A stretch of 64,000 bases of DNA from Nocardia altamirensis NBRC 108246 (GTDB lineage: Bacteria; Actinomycetota; Actinomycetes; Mycobacteriales; Mycobacteriaceae), in assembly GCF_001612685.1 (NCBI RefSeq), contig NZ_BDAY01000021.1:1-64000 (forward strand). Reading direction: 5' to 3'. This document shows, in pieces, positions 32,631 to 42,029 of the stretch. Every line of letters begins with the position of its first letter. Position 1 is the first letter of the stretch. The notes beneath the pieces are model-generated. The model was not told the origin of the DNA and made no database searches. It worked only from the letters and a program-made list of their open reading frames with translations. Both the position numbers and the translations under genes were made by a program.

Positions 32631-34661
32631 ATGCTCAGACGCCGACGTCCGATTCGGGCTCTTGCTGCCGCCGCGACCGCGTTCGCGCTGTTCTCGGGCG
32701 TGCTCGTGGCGTCGGGGCAGACCGCCGCCGCCGATCCGCTCGACGCTCAGCTCATCGCGACTCATCAAGGCCAACAGCAGTTTCCGCGGGTCTTCATCGA
32801 CTGGGACGTGCCGATCACGATGAGCGACGGCACCGTGCTGAAGGGCAACGTGTACCGGCCCGCCGACGCCACCGGGCAACCGGTTGCCGCGCCGATGCCG
32901 ACGATCGTCAATCTCACGCCCTACACGAAACTCATTGGCAACATCGCAGATTCGACCATGGCGGTGCCCGGCCTCGCCGAGCCGCTGATGCGGATACTGA
33001 GCAGCATCGACCTGTCCGCCTTCGGCATGGGCGGCATCAGCGACCTGATGCACGCGCTACCCGGCGGCGCGGCAAGGACTTTCGCCGTCGATCGCAACCT
33101 GGTGCAGAGCGGCTACACCCAGGTGGTCGTCGATGTGCGCGGCACCGGCTTCTCGCAGGGCACCTGGCAGGTGTTCGGCGATCGAGAGCAGCAGGACGGT
33201 GCGGAAGTGGTGGATTGGGCTGCCGCACAGCCGTGGTCCAACGGCAAGATCGGGATGAGTGGCATCTCCTACTCCGCGATCAACCAGCTGCAGACCGCCG
33301 AACGCAGGCCAGCCGCGCTGCGCGCGATCTTCCCGATCGTGCCTGGCAGCGACCTGATCCGCGATGTCGCCGCGCCCGGCGGCGCGCTCGGCATCGGGTT
33401 CATCCCCGAGTGGCTGCTCGCGGTGAACGCCACCAAGCTGCTGCCTGACCTGATGTCCATCCTGAACGGCAAGTTCGACTGGGTCTGGCTCGCCGACCGG
33501 GTGCGCGATCCGTTCACCTTCTTCAATCTCGTCATCGAGGCCTTGGCGACGCCGAGCATCGAACAGATCAAGCCGGAGATGCGGACCCTCCTCGACGAAC
33601 AAAGCCCGGTGCGCACCGCGTTCATCGGCAATCCGGAGCGGATCGAGGTGCCGACCTTCATCTACGGCGGCTGGCACGACATCTTCACCTACTCCTCGCC
33701 GCGGGTCTACAACGCGGTGAATGTGCCTGCGAGCCAGAAGAAGCTGGTGATGGGCGACACCTACCACGTCAGCACCGGCTCCGGCCTCGGCGTTCCCGGT
33801 GCGCCGCCGGCACTGGACGTGCTGCAACGGGCCTGGTTCGACAAGTGGCTCAAGGACATCGACAACGGCATCGACGGCTACGAGCAGGTGCACCTGTGGC
33901 AGCAGGGCGGCGGCTGGACCACCGCCCCGTCCTTCCCGCGCCCCGGAATGGATTACCGCCGTATGTATTTCGACGCGGCATCGTCGGGAACCGCGCCGGG
34001 CAGCGCATACGACGGCAGCCTCGTCACCACGCCTGGTGGGCCTGCACGCGTGACGGTGGCGCCCGGCCTGTCCACCTTGTGCTCCCGCGACGCGGCGCAG
34101 GGCACCGCAGGCATCCTGTCCGCGTTCGATGCCTGTGCGAAGGACGCGCGCATCAGCGAGATGAACGCGCTGACCTTCACCAGTGCGCCGGTCGACCGGC
34201 CGACTCAAGTGTCAGGGCCGATCGCCGTCCACCTCAACACGGTGCTCGACGCCACCGACGGCTACTGGACGGTGACCGTGAACGACGTTGCGCCGGATGG
34301 TCGTTCGACGGTATGGAGCACCGGGCAGCGCACCGCGTCGCTGCGCGCGGTGAACGAGGCCAAGTCGACGCGCTCGCCGAATGGTGATTACACCGACCCG
34401 TACCCACCGCTGACGCTGGAGACCAGGCAGCCGATCGTGCCGGGGCAGCCGACCGTCATCGATATCGGCCTGTTCGCCACCGACGGCGTGCTGCAACCCG
34501 GTCATCGGCTGCGCATCGACGTGTTTGCGGGCAACTTCCCGAGCAGTATTCCGTTGCGCCCGTTGTTGAACGAGAGCGAACTCAAGCCGCAGCATCTGCA
34601 GCTCGACCCGAATCAGCCGAGCTGGGTGAACATTCCGGTCGCCGCGGGCACCGGGTGGTGA
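32631..34661 (+). CDS. Secreted CocE/NonD-family (X-Pro dipeptidyl-peptidase S15) hydrolase
   Basis: 676 aa. Start set by GGGAGGG 10 nt upstream. Residues 1-34 form a Sec-type signal peptide (MLRRRRPIR, hydrophobic core, then AAA-DP). The alpha/beta-hydrolase core has VRGTGFSQG, the nucleophile in GMSGISYSA, an Asp in YGGWHDIF and a His in GDTYHVSTG. The C-terminal jelly-roll domain of the family ends in GHRLRIDVFAGNFPSS. Relatives are cocaine esterase and X-Pro peptidases; such secreted actinobacterial members hydrolyse esters or amides, here of unknown identity. It is convergent with a TetR gene 4 bp downstream. Confidence 0.9.
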   Translation: MLRRRRPIRALAAAATAFALFSGVLVASGQTAAADPLDAQLIATHQGQQQFPRVFIDWDVPITMSDGTVLKGNVYRPADATGQPVAAPMPTIVNLTPYTKLIGNIADSTMAVPGLAEPLMRILSSIDLSAFGMGGISDLMHALPGGAARTFAVDRNLVQSGYTQVVVDVRGTGFSQGTWQVFGDREQQDGAEVVDWAAAQPWSNGKIGMSGISYSAINQLQTAERRPAALRAIFPIVPGSDLIRDVAAPGGALGIGFIPEWLLAVNATKLLPDLMSILNGKFDWVWLADRVRDPFTFFNLVIEALATPSIEQIKPEMRTLLDEQSPVRTAFIGNPERIEVPTFIYGGWHDIFTYSSPRVYNAVNVPASQKKLVMGDTYHVSTGSGLGVPGAPPALDVLQRAWFDKWLKDIDNGIDGYEQVHLWQQGGGWTTAPSFPRPGMDYRRMYFDAASSGTAPGSAYDGSLVTTPGGPARVTVAPGLSTLCSRDAAQGTAGILSAFDACAKDARISEMNALTFTSAPVDRPTQVSGPIAVHLNTVLDATDGYWTVTVNDVAPDGRSTVWSTGQRTASLRAVNEAKSTRSPNGDYTDPYPPLTLETRQPIVPGQPTVIDIGLFATDGVLQPGHRLRIDVFAGNFPSSIPLRPLLNESELKPQHLQLDPNQPSWVNIPVAAGTGW

Positions 34662-34665
34662 GCGG

Positions 34666-35319
34666 TCAGGCGCCGGATCCCAGCAGTGCCAGGGCCGCTC
34701 GGTTGAGCGGGTCCGCCAGCTCGGGCAGCGCCTGCGGACCTGACTCGATCAGCACGGCCCGCACCCGGTCGTCGATGCCGCCGATCAGTACGTCGACCAG
34801 GCGCAGGTCGGGCACGGCCGCGAGCTCGCCGTTGCGCACGCCGATGCGGGCCGCGGCGAGCATGCGGTAGGCGAACAGCCGGTGCATCTTGGCCCGGTGT
34901 GCGATGAGACCCGGTCCGGCGGCCAGGGTTTCGATGTGCAGCGCGCGGGCTGCGGCGGGCTCGGCCACCAAGAAGTCCAGGTACGCGATCAGCGTCGTGC
35001 GCACCAGATCGCAGAACGCGCGTGCGCCGGACTCGGCGACGACGCGATCCAGTTCGCGCGCCACCACCTCGACCGCGAGATCGAAGGCGGCGGTGAAGCA
35101 CTCTTCCTTACTGTCGAACAGGGTGTAGAACGTGCGCCTGGCCACCTTGGCGCGGCCGACGATGTCGGCGAGCGTCGTCGGGCCGTACCCGAGCTCGGCG
35201 ATCGCCTCCAGCGCGGCGATGCACAGCCGCTCGCGCTGCGAGGTGGTCACCTCGTCGCGGCTCAAGCGGTGCGGACCCCGCGGAAGCCGTCCAGGAGCAC
35301 CGGTGGTCAGGACGTTCAT
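34666..35319 (-). CDS. TetR-family transcriptional regulator
   Basis: 217 aa. The N-terminal HTH is typical: TTLADIVGRAKVARRTFYTLF then DSKEECF. The ligand domain is unassigned. It lies 55 nt downstream of the DUF3533-like membrane-protein gene on the same strand and may regulate that transport operon or the convergent hydrolase. The GAKVARRTFYTLF-type recognition helix differs from that of the TetR at 61.9 kb. Confidence 0.9.
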   Translation of the reverse strand: MNVLTTGAPGRLPRGPHRLSRDEVTTSQRERLCIAALEAIAELGYGPTTLADIVGRAKVARRTFYTLFDSKEECFTAAFDLAVEVVARELDRVVAESGARAFCDLVRTTLIAYLDFLVAEPAAARALHIETLAAGPGLIAHRAKMHRLFAYRMLAAARIGVRNGELAAVPDLRLVDVLIGGIDDRVRAVLIESGPQALPELADPLNRAALALLGSGA

Positions 35320-35374
35320 AGTGACGTCGAGTGTGCCACACGGAAATTCCGGTCCCTGCTGTCCGGGTCGCCGA

Positions 35375-36430
35375 CTATTTTCCTGCGGTGTGCGCGCTGT
35401 CGAGTGCCCGCCCGCCGGGATGGCGTTCCCGCCAGATCCAGAACACCGCGCAGCTGATCAGCGCCCAGCCCGCGAGCACAAGGAACGGGAAAAGGTGTTG
35501 GTGCGCACCGAAGTACACCGCGGTGTGCTGGGCATTCACCGACGCGCCCGGCGGCAGCCAGCGCCCGATGTGGCCGAGCAGCGACGGCAGCAGCGGCCAC
35601 GACACCGCCCCGCCCGAGGACGGATTGCCGAGCAGCACCATCAGGCCCCAGGTCGGCAGGATCGCCCACCGCCCGACCATGGTGTTGAACATGGTGAACA
35701 CCATTCCGGAGGTGAACATCGTCAGCGACAGGATGAACCAGGATTCCGCGAACGGCAGCCGGACCGCGCCGAGCACCCAATCCACCATGGCGGCGATGGC
35801 AAGGCCGCCACACGCCGAGTACGCGAGGGTGAATCCGATCCGCTCGGCGGGATTGAGCGCGGCAGCGTGCACGCTGAGCTGGGTCGCGCCGATGAAGCCG
35901 ATGACCACCGCGGCCAGCGAGATGTAGAAGATCGCCAGCCCGTGCGGGTCGCCGCGTTGCAACGGCACGATGTCGACGACCGCCACCGGGATGTTCGCCG
36001 CTCGGCTCACCGTGGTTGCGGCCTCGGTGAGCAGTTGCGCGACGGATTGGCCGGACGCGCTGGCGATCTCGAGTCGCACGCCAGGCGGGTGCGCCGTGAC
36101 GATGGCGAAGACCTGCTGCTCCTCGACGGCGGCGCGGGCCGCCGCCGCGGTGTCGTACTCGTGCACGGCAGGCGAATCGTCGAGCGTGGGGGACAGCCGG
36201 GCCAGGAATTCCGAGACCGGCGGCGCGTGCGGTGGCCCGACCACGGCGATCGGGAGCTGCCGTGGCGTCGGATTCGCCAACGCGTAGGTGTAGGAGCCGG
36301 CGAACAGGCCCGCCGCCGCCGCGACGAGCAGCACGAGCACGGTCGCGGGGAAGTACGGCGAGGTGCGGACCATGGTCAACCACTCGGCGCGCGTGCGTCG
36401 TCGCTCATGCTGTCCCCGCAGGTTGGGCAT
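35375..36430 (-). CDS. DUF3533/YhgE-like multispanning membrane protein
   Basis: 351 aa. The topology resembles ABC-2-type/YhgE-Pip proteins: one N-terminal membrane segment (ATVLVLLVAAAAGLFAG), a ~120-residue extracytoplasmic region with PIAVVGPP, then five further hydrophobic segments and a C-terminal basic tail. Family members are linked to export or drug/nitrosoguanidine resistance in other bacteria. Function here is unproven. It is flanked by a HAD phosphatase upstream (58 nt) and a TetR gene downstream (55 nt), all minus strand, suggesting a TetR-controlled export unit. Confidence 0.7.
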   Translation of the reverse strand: MPNLRGQHERRRTRAEWLTMVRTSPYFPATVLVLLVAAAAGLFAGSYTYALANPTPRQLPIAVVGPPHAPPVSEFLARLSPTLDDSPAVHEYDTAAAARAAVEEQQVFAIVTAHPPGVRLEIASASGQSVAQLLTEAATTVSRAANIPVAVVDIVPLQRGDPHGLAIFYISLAAVVIGFIGATQLSVHAAALNPAERIGFTLAYSACGGLAIAAMVDWVLGAVRLPFAESWFILSLTMFTSGMVFTMFNTMVGRWAILPTWGLMVLLGNPSSGGAVSWPLLPSLLGHIGRWLPPGASVNAQHTAVYFGAHQHLFPFLVLAGWALISCAVFWIWRERHPGGRALDSAHTAGK

Positions 36431-36488
36431 CCCCGCAGACTAGGCCCTACCAGGCTGGATGCTGATCGGCCACGCCGAAGGGGTCCGC

Positions 36489-37181
36489 TCAGCCCGGCAG
36501 TCGGTCCGCGGGGTAGTCGTCGAGTGCGCGGTCGGCGTTGCCGACGATGACCGGGTGGCCGACGAGGTCGAACATGGCGATGTCGGAGTGGTGGTCACCG
36601 AAGGCCGCGCAGGCCGACAGGTCGATACCGGTCTGTGCGGCGTAGCGGCGTAATGCAGCGGACTTGTCGGCGCCGACCATCGTCTCGACGACTTCGCCTG
36701 TGTAGAAACCGTTGTGGACTTCCAGCACAGTGCACAGCACGGCGTCAGTGCGGAGCAGGGTGGCGAGGGGGCGCAGCGCGGCGTCGAACGAGCCGGAGAC
36801 GAGCACGATCCGGGTCCCGGAACTGGCGAGCTGCTGGATGCGTTGGCGCACAGCGGGATTGAAGAAACCCGCAGTGGCGATGCGTGCGGTGCACCAGGCG
36901 CGGCCGACGCGATGCACCTCGGCCACCTCGCGACCCGCCCACAATCGGTAGAACCACCGGTGAGAATCGCTGCGGCTCATGCCTTGTGCCCGCAGCGCGA
37001 AGAACTCGCGGATCGTTCCCGGACCGTCGACCTCGGGAAAGCGCTCGGCGTCGAAGGCGAACAGGGACAGGAAGGTGATGTCGCGGACCAGGGTTTCGTC
37101 GACGTCGACGAAGGCGGCGGGAATCGGCAGCCTGGTCGTAGTCTGTTGCGCCCGCAGGGTTTCCAGTGGACCGCGACTCAT
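36489..37181 (-). CDS. HAD-IB (SerB-like) phosphatase
   Basis: 230 aa. ATG at 37181 overlaps the antiporter stop by 4 bp (ATGA). HAD motif I is FVDVDETLVRD (DxDxT/V), motif II VLVSGSFDAAL, the motif III Lys lies in GADKSAALR, and motif IV is AFGDHHSDIAM. The helical cap and length fit the phosphoserine-phosphatase-like HAD-IB group. Translational coupling to a cation/proton antiporter is notable but does not identify the substrate. Confidence 0.88.
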   Translation of the reverse strand: MSRGPLETLRAQQTTTRLPIPAAFVDVDETLVRDITFLSLFAFDAERFPEVDGPGTIREFFALRAQGMSRSDSHRWFYRLWAGREVAEVHRVGRAWCTARIATAGFFNPAVRQRIQQLASSGTRIVLVSGSFDAALRPLATLLRTDAVLCTVLEVHNGFYTGEVVETMVGADKSAALRRYAAQTGIDLSACAAFGDHHSDIAMFDLVGHPVIVGNADRALDDYPADRLPG

Positions 37182-38416
37182 GACGCGACGACCTTGGTCG
37201 GCTCGGCGGCTTGCACGAGGAACTGGCGCTCCTGCGAGGTCACCCCGAACAACTTCAGCATCGGCGAGGTCATCGCGGTGGTCACCAGTGCCATCACCAC
37301 GAGCATCGAATACAGCTGCCCGCCGATGAGCCCGATCGACAAACCGACGTTGAGGATGATCAGTTCGGTCAGCCCCCTGGTGTTCATGAGGCTGGCCAGC
37401 GCCCCCGCTTCCTTGCGCTCGATACCGGTGGCGCGCGCGGCCAGATAGGTGCCGCCGAGCTTGCCGAGCAGCGCGGCAAGCAGGATCGCGAGCATCTCGC
37501 CGATGCCTGCGCGGTCGATCGAGCTGAGGTCGACCTGCAGTCCCGCGATCACGAAGAAGGCGGGCAGGAAGACCGAACTCAACAGTTGCGCACCGGTTTC
37601 CACGGCGGGACGGTGGCCGCGCGGGAAGATGACGCCGAACAGGAAGGCGCCGAAGATCAGGTGCAGGCCGATCCACTCGGTGGCCGCGCCCCACAGCAGC
37701 GCGCCCGAAACCGCAAGGAAGATCATCGTATTGACGGTGGTCGGCGCCGTCGACCGCCCGATGCGGGCGAGCAGCGGCCGCGCGATCCACCACATGGCCG
37801 CGACCAGCGGCACGAACAGCAGCAGTCGCCACTGCTCGTTTGCGCCTGGCCGCGCGACGCCGATGACGATGGCGAGCACGGTCCACGCCAAAATATCGTC
37901 GATGGCCGCGCTGGCCAAGCTGAGCTGCCCGATCCTGCTGCCCATCAGGCCGCGATCGTGCAGGATGCGGGCCAGCACCGGGAACGCGGTGACCGCGAGC
38001 GCGCAGCCGATGAAAAGGGCGAAGCTCAACTGGTTGTCGCGTTCGTGCCTGGACAGCACGGCGACCGCGACGATGCAGCCGAGGACGAACGGGACGACGT
38101 AGGCGGACAGTGACACCGCGCCGATCACGCGGCGGTTGCCGTTGAACGAGCCGCGGTCGATCTCCAGCCCGGCCAGGAACATGAAGATCATCACGCCGAC
38201 ATTCGCGAACGCGCTCAGGTAGGACCGGATGTCTTGTGGAAAGACCATTCCGGAGAGGTGTGCCCCCAGAATTGTGGGCCCGGCGATAATTCCGGCCGCG
38301 ATTTCTCCGATCACCGCAGGTTGACCGAGGCGCTCCGCGACTCGGCCCAACACGCGCGCTGCGGCTGCGATGAGCACCAGATCCAGTAGCAGGAAGACGA
38401 TTTGGTTACTCGGCAA
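37178..38416 (-). CDS. Cation:proton antiporter (CPA2/Kef-NapA type)
   Basis: 412 aa with about 12 transmembrane segments. Conserved CPA2 elements include GQPAVIGEIAAGIIAGP in TM2, FLAGLEID in TM3, and LASAAIDDILAW with the paired-Asp ion site typical of electrogenic antiporters. NTRGLTELIILN occurs near the C-terminus. There is no C-terminal RCK/TrkA domain, so it is the short form. It likely exchanges Na+ or K+ for H+ across the inner membrane. It is first in a minus-strand run with the HAD, DUF3533-like and TetR genes, and divergent from the SDR operon across 299 bp. Confidence 0.9.
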   Translation of the reverse strand: MPSNQIVFLLLDLVLIAAAARVLGRVAERLGQPAVIGEIAAGIIAGPTILGAHLSGMVFPQDIRSYLSAFANVGVMIFMFLAGLEIDRGSFNGNRRVIGAVSLSAYVVPFVLGCIVAVAVLSRHERDNQLSFALFIGCALAVTAFPVLARILHDRGLMGSRIGQLSLASAAIDDILAWTVLAIVIGVARPGANEQWRLLLFVPLVAAMWWIARPLLARIGRSTAPTTVNTMIFLAVSGALLWGAATEWIGLHLIFGAFLFGVIFPRGHRPAVETGAQLLSSVFLPAFFVIAGLQVDLSSIDRAGIGEMLAILLAALLGKLGGTYLAARATGIERKEAGALASLMNTRGLTELIILNVGLSIGLIGGQLYSMLVVMALVTTAMTSPMLKLFGVTSQERQFLVQAAEPTKVVAS

Positions 38417-38715
38417 CGTTCGCTCCGTTCGAAAAGGGCATGCTTGTGGCCGCCCGTGTCCTCCGTCGGAGCCGACCGAGTAGACCCGTCCGTCGCAGAT
38501 TCCCGGTTAGACTCCCGACTCCCCGGGTACAACGATAACGTGCGACTCTGACCGCGGCGAGTTCCCTGTGACACTCGGCACAACATCGCGAATCCGGTCA
38601 ACCGTGCTGGCGGAAAGTTGTACCTCCCTGTCGTGGATCGCGCTGGTCAGAGGCTGGTCCGACCGAACATACTTCGAACCTAGGCTCGAGTTGCCCCAGT
38701 GAGGGGAGGCACTAG
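38417..38715. promoter_or_regulatory. Divergent intergenic region (antiporter / SDR operon)
   Basis: 299 bp with no credible gene. It must hold both promoters. Visible elements are a ribosome-binding site GAGGGGAGG (38701-38709) for the SDR and short GC-rich inverted pieces around CCCGGGTAC (38522-38530). I see no convincing operator. Confidence 0.5.
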
Positions 38716-39501
38716 TTGTTCGAAGGTAAGACGGTTCTGATCACCGGCGCCGCAACGATTATCGGCACCGAAGTGGCGCGCGTATTCGCGAACTATTCCG
38801 CAGACATTGTCCTCGGTGATATCGACGAGGACGGCGGCCGGCGCGCGGCGGCCGAAATAGGAGACCGGGCGGTGTTCATCCCGCTCGACATTCGGAACGA
38901 TGAATCCATCGAGAAATTTATTGCGCAGGCCGCCGGGAATACCGGTCGGATAGACGCTTTGGTGAATATCGCCTGCCTCTATGGCGACGACGAGACGACC
39001 GACGTGCGCGCCCAGTGGCTCGACGTGCTGAATACGAATATCGTCGGCACCGCGCTGATGTGCTACGGCGCGCGAGCGTATTTGAAGGAATCGGGCGGCG
39101 CCATCGTGAACTTCACCTCGCCGAGCGGCCACGTCGCCCAGCACGGCAGGCTCCAATATCCGGTGAGCAAGGCCGGGATCGCCCAACTCACCCGCAGTCT
39201 CGCCCTGGCGTACGCGGCGGACGGGGTGCGGGTGAACAGTGTGTCGCCCGGCTGGACCTGGTCGCGGGTGATGCACGACATCACCGGCGGCGATCGGGCA
39301 CGCACCGATGCCGTAGCGGCAGGCTTCCACATGCTCGGCCGTGCGGCCGACGCCGGCGAGATCGGCGAGGTTGTCGCCTTTCTCGCTTCGCCGAAAGCGA
39401 GTTTCGTGACCGGCGCGGAATGGGCCGCCGATGGCGGCTACACGGCGCTCGGGCCCGAACAGACGACCTCGGCGATCGCCCTACTGCTGCAACAGAGTTA
39501 G
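38716..39501 (+). CDS. SDR family oxidoreductase
   Basis: 261 aa. Start is TTG at 38716, decided by GAGGGGAGG six bases upstream. Rossmann motif TGAATIIG (TGxxxxxG), D/E-rich second strand (GDIDED) suggesting NAD(H) preference, NIAC in place of NNAG, catalytic Ser in NFTSPSG and YPVSK (YxxxK). It ends in a classical-SDR C-terminus (TGAEWAADGGYTAL). It would oxidise or reduce a hydroxyl/carbonyl group. First gene of a three-gene operon with a flavoprotein (10-nt gap) and an acyltransferase. Confidence 0.9.
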   Translation: MFEGKTVLITGAATIIGTEVARVFANYSADIVLGDIDEDGGRRAAAEIGDRAVFIPLDIRNDESIEKFIAQAAGNTGRIDALVNIACLYGDDETTDVRAQWLDVLNTNIVGTALMCYGARAYLKESGGAIVNFTSPSGHVAQHGRLQYPVSKAGIAQLTRSLALAYAADGVRVNSVSPGWTWSRVMHDITGGDRARTDAVAAGFHMLGRAADAGEIGEVVAFLASPKASFVTGAEWAADGGYTALGPEQTTSAIALLLQQS

Positions 39502-39511
39502 GAACACGACG

Positions 39512-40690
39512 GTGAACAAAGACACGTTATCGGGCACTGAACTGCTGGCCGCTGCCCGATCGGTAGCGCCCAAACTGGCCGAACGCCGCAGCGAAATCGA
39601 CACGGCCAGGCGCATTCCCGACGATATCGTCGAACTGTTGCGCTCGCTCGGCATCTACCGCATGTGCTTCAGCGCCGACCACGGCGGGCCAGGGCTGACC
39701 TCGTTGGCGCAGCTGGAGATCGTCGAGGCGTTGTCCTACGGCGACACCGCGACCGGCTGGTGCGCGATGATCGGCGCGGCCACCGGCATCTACGCGGGCT
39801 ACCTGAACGAGCAGGCGGTCGCGGAACTCATACCGTCGCTCGACCTGGTCACCGCGGGACTCATCTTTCCCGCGGGTCGGGCCGAGCGGGTGCCTGGCGG
39901 CTATCGGCTGACCGGACGCTGGAAGTTCGGCAGTGCGATCACCCACGCGGATCTGGTCATCGGCGGCGCCTTCGTGTGCACCGACGGCAACATGGACTTC
40001 ACCCCGGCGGGCAGACTGGTGGTCCGGATCTTCTTCATGCGCCGCGATCAGGTCGAGGTGTTCGACACCTGGGACACCACGGGTCTGCGGGGGAGCGGCA
40101 GCAACGATTACGCGGTCGAGAATCTCTTTGTCCCCGAGCATCATTCGTTCGACTTCGGCGAACGAAAAAGCGGCACAGGCAAATTAGCCGAGCCGGAAGC
40201 ACTGGCCCGCATCATGCCCGGTGTTCCGCTCGGCATGGCGCGCGCCGCGCTCGACTATGTGCGCGATATCGCCGCGGGCAAGGTCATCGCCGCGACCGGG
40301 CAGAAGTGGGCGGACAACTATCGCGCACAGTACATCCTCGGCGAATGCGAGATGGAGTACATCGTCGCGCGCAGTGCGGTGGTGGAAACCATTGACACGC
40401 TGTGGGATTCGTTAGACGAGGAGCGCTTCGCGAACCTGTCGCCCGATGCCCGCATCAGCACCGCGCTCGCTCGAACGCATGCGTTCCGCGCCGCCCGCCG
40501 GATCATCGCGCGCCTGTGTGAGCTGGTCGGCACCGATTCGATCTACAAGCCGAATCCGCTCGATATCTGGCAGCGCGATATCAACACCATGGCGACGCAC
40601 ATCATCGCGCACGACGCCGTGATCCAGTCCACCGGCGCTTTCTTGCTCGGTGGACAACCAGAATTCCCGTTCGTGCTCGGCCTCGGCTGA
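39512..40690 (+). CDS. Acyl-CoA-dehydrogenase-fold flavin-dependent monooxygenase/oxidase
   Basis: 392 aa. GTG at 39512 follows TAGGAA. The protein has the ACAD three-domain order: N-terminal helices (LGIYRMCFSADHGGPGL), a beta-domain (GRWKFGSAITHAD, DTTGLRGSGSNDY) and a C-terminal helical bundle. It lacks the canonical catalytic Glu region of beta-oxidation enzymes and is closer in style to the HsaA/NcnH hydroxylase group, which uses reduced flavin and O2 on phenols or amines. The operon position next to an SDR and a membrane acyltransferase, 1.8 kb before the isonitrile genes, suggests a tailoring role. The substrate is unknown. Confidence 0.8.
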   Translation: MNKDTLSGTELLAAARSVAPKLAERRSEIDTARRIPDDIVELLRSLGIYRMCFSADHGGPGLTSLAQLEIVEALSYGDTATGWCAMIGAATGIYAGYLNEQAVAELIPSLDLVTAGLIFPAGRAERVPGGYRLTGRWKFGSAITHADLVIGGAFVCTDGNMDFTPAGRLVVRIFFMRRDQVEVFDTWDTTGLRGSGSNDYAVENLFVPEHHSFDFGERKSGTGKLAEPEALARIMPGVPLGMARAALDYVRDIAAGKVIAATGQKWADNYRAQYILGECEMEYIVARSAVVETIDTLWDSLDEERFANLSPDARISTALARTHAFRAARRIIARLCELVGTDSIYKPNPLDIWQRDINTMATHIIAHDAVIQSTGAFLLGGQPEFPFVLGLG

Positions 40691-40726
40691 GCCGAACTTT
40701 GTTGTACTAAGAGGGGAAGTAGTGCA

Positions 40727-41917
40727 GTGGACGTAGACAATCGGCCACGGCTGCCGTCGCTGACCGGGCTCCGGTTCTTCGCGGCACTCTCGGTATTCAT
40801 ATTCCATTCGATGTTGCCGAACTCGCCCATACCACCCTTTCTTCCGGTCAATTTCTTCGCGGACCCCGATCTCGCGCACGACAGCGCGGTCGTTGTCGGC
40901 AAGCTCGGGTTCCTCGGAGTTTCCTTCTTCTTTATTCTCAGTGGATTCGTGTTGACCTGGTCGTGGCGGGCGGGATCGAGCAGGCTGCTGTTCATCAGGC
41001 GCCGGGTCGTGAAGATCTTTCCGAACCACCTGACCTTGTGGGTCGTCTGCATGGTGTTGTTCGCCGCGGCGATCACACCGTGGAAGTCGTGGCTGCCGAA
41101 TCTTTTCCTGGTACACGCATGGTTCCCGCAGAACTACATCAACGCCGGTGTCAATACGCCGTCCTGGACGCTGTCCTGTGAGTTCCTGTTCTACGTATTG
41201 TTCCCGTTCGTCGTTCCGCTGATACTCAAGATTCCGGCAAAGTATCTCTGGTACGGCGCTGCGGCCATGGTCCTCGGTATGGGCCTGATCGAACTGGCGA
41301 ATGTCTATCTGATACCAGGCTCGGCGAAATCCGAGTTGACTCCCATTCCGGTGCTCCAACTGTGGTTCGGGTATCTGTTCCCGCCCGCGCGGCTGTTCGA
41401 GTTCTTCCTCGGCGTCTTCGTCGCGCGCATCGTTGCGGAGGGCCGCTGGCTCCGGCTGCCGATCTGGGCCTGCCTGCTCGGCTGCCTCGCCGGGTACCTG
41501 GTCGCCATGTACACCCCGTTCGTCGTCGGGTTCTTCCTGGCCACCGCCATCCCGCTGGCCCTGCTGATCGGGTCGGCCGCGGTGTCGGACATCGAGGGCA
41601 GGTCGCGGTTCCTGTCCAGCAGATTCGTCGTCTGGCTCGGCGATATTTCGTTCGCCTTCTACATATGTCAGGGGGTCGCACTGTTCTATGTCAGGCACCA
41701 AATGGGTGACGTGACATTCAGTGCGCCGATCGCGGTACTCGTGATCTTCGCGTTGTTCGTCTTGAACATCCTGATGGCGTGGGCGCTGCACAGCTTCGTG
41801 GAATCGCCGGCCATGCGCCACCTGGCGCGGCCGAAACCGAAGCGCAAGCCCACGTCTGTCTCAGCCGGTGCACCCGCCGAGCGTGGCGTTCCGCAGACGC
41901 AGATCGCGGGAGATTAG
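40727..41917 (+). CDS. Acyltransferase-3 family membrane acyltransferase
   Basis: 396 aa. GTG at 40727 with GAGGGGAAG seven bases upstream. N-terminal RPRLPSLTGLRFFAALSVFIFH holds the family Arg and His (F-x-F-H). About ten hydrophobic segments follow, including the PSWTLSCEFLFY motif typical of OafA/NodX-type O-acyltransferases. The cytoplasmic tail is basic. The protein would transfer an acyl group from acyl-CoA to an exported glycan or small molecule. Last gene of the SDR-flavoprotein-acyltransferase operon; a hairpin follows 36 bp downstream. Confidence 0.9.
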   Translation: MDVDNRPRLPSLTGLRFFAALSVFIFHSMLPNSPIPPFLPVNFFADPDLAHDSAVVVGKLGFLGVSFFFILSGFVLTWSWRAGSSRLLFIRRRVVKIFPNHLTLWVVCMVLFAAAITPWKSWLPNLFLVHAWFPQNYINAGVNTPSWTLSCEFLFYVLFPFVVPLILKIPAKYLWYGAAAMVLGMGLIELANVYLIPGSAKSELTPIPVLQLWFGYLFPPARLFEFFLGVFVARIVAEGRWLRLPIWACLLGCLAGYLVAMYTPFVVGFFLATAIPLALLIGSAAVSDIEGRSRFLSSRFVVWLGDISFAFYICQGVALFYVRHQMGDVTFSAPIAVLVIFALFVLNILMAWALHSFVESPAMRHLARPKPKRKPTSVSAGAPAERGVPQTQIAGD

Positions 41918-41952
41918 TTCCTATTTTTCACGATGTGTTCACCATGTGCGAA

Positions 41953-41986
41953 CTCGGAGATCCGGTATGCAAGGCCGATCTCCGAG
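41953..41986. terminator. Hairpin downstream of the acyltransferase operon
   Basis: Perfect 10-bp inverted repeat CTCGGAGATC / GATCTCCGAG with a 14-nt loop, followed by GATTGCAAAA. The likely terminator of the SDR-acyltransferase operon, which would isolate it from the isonitrile operon. Confidence 0.65.
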
Positions 41987-42029
41987 GATTGCAAAATGCT
42001 GATATGCGCACTGAAACTTGCTTGCAGGG

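Noticed and set aside
39512..40690. Calling the ACAD-fold protein a fatty-acid beta-oxidation enzyme
   Set aside because: It lacks a recognisable catalytic Glu context and has no beta-oxidation neighbours; the operon fits a tailoring hydroxylase better.
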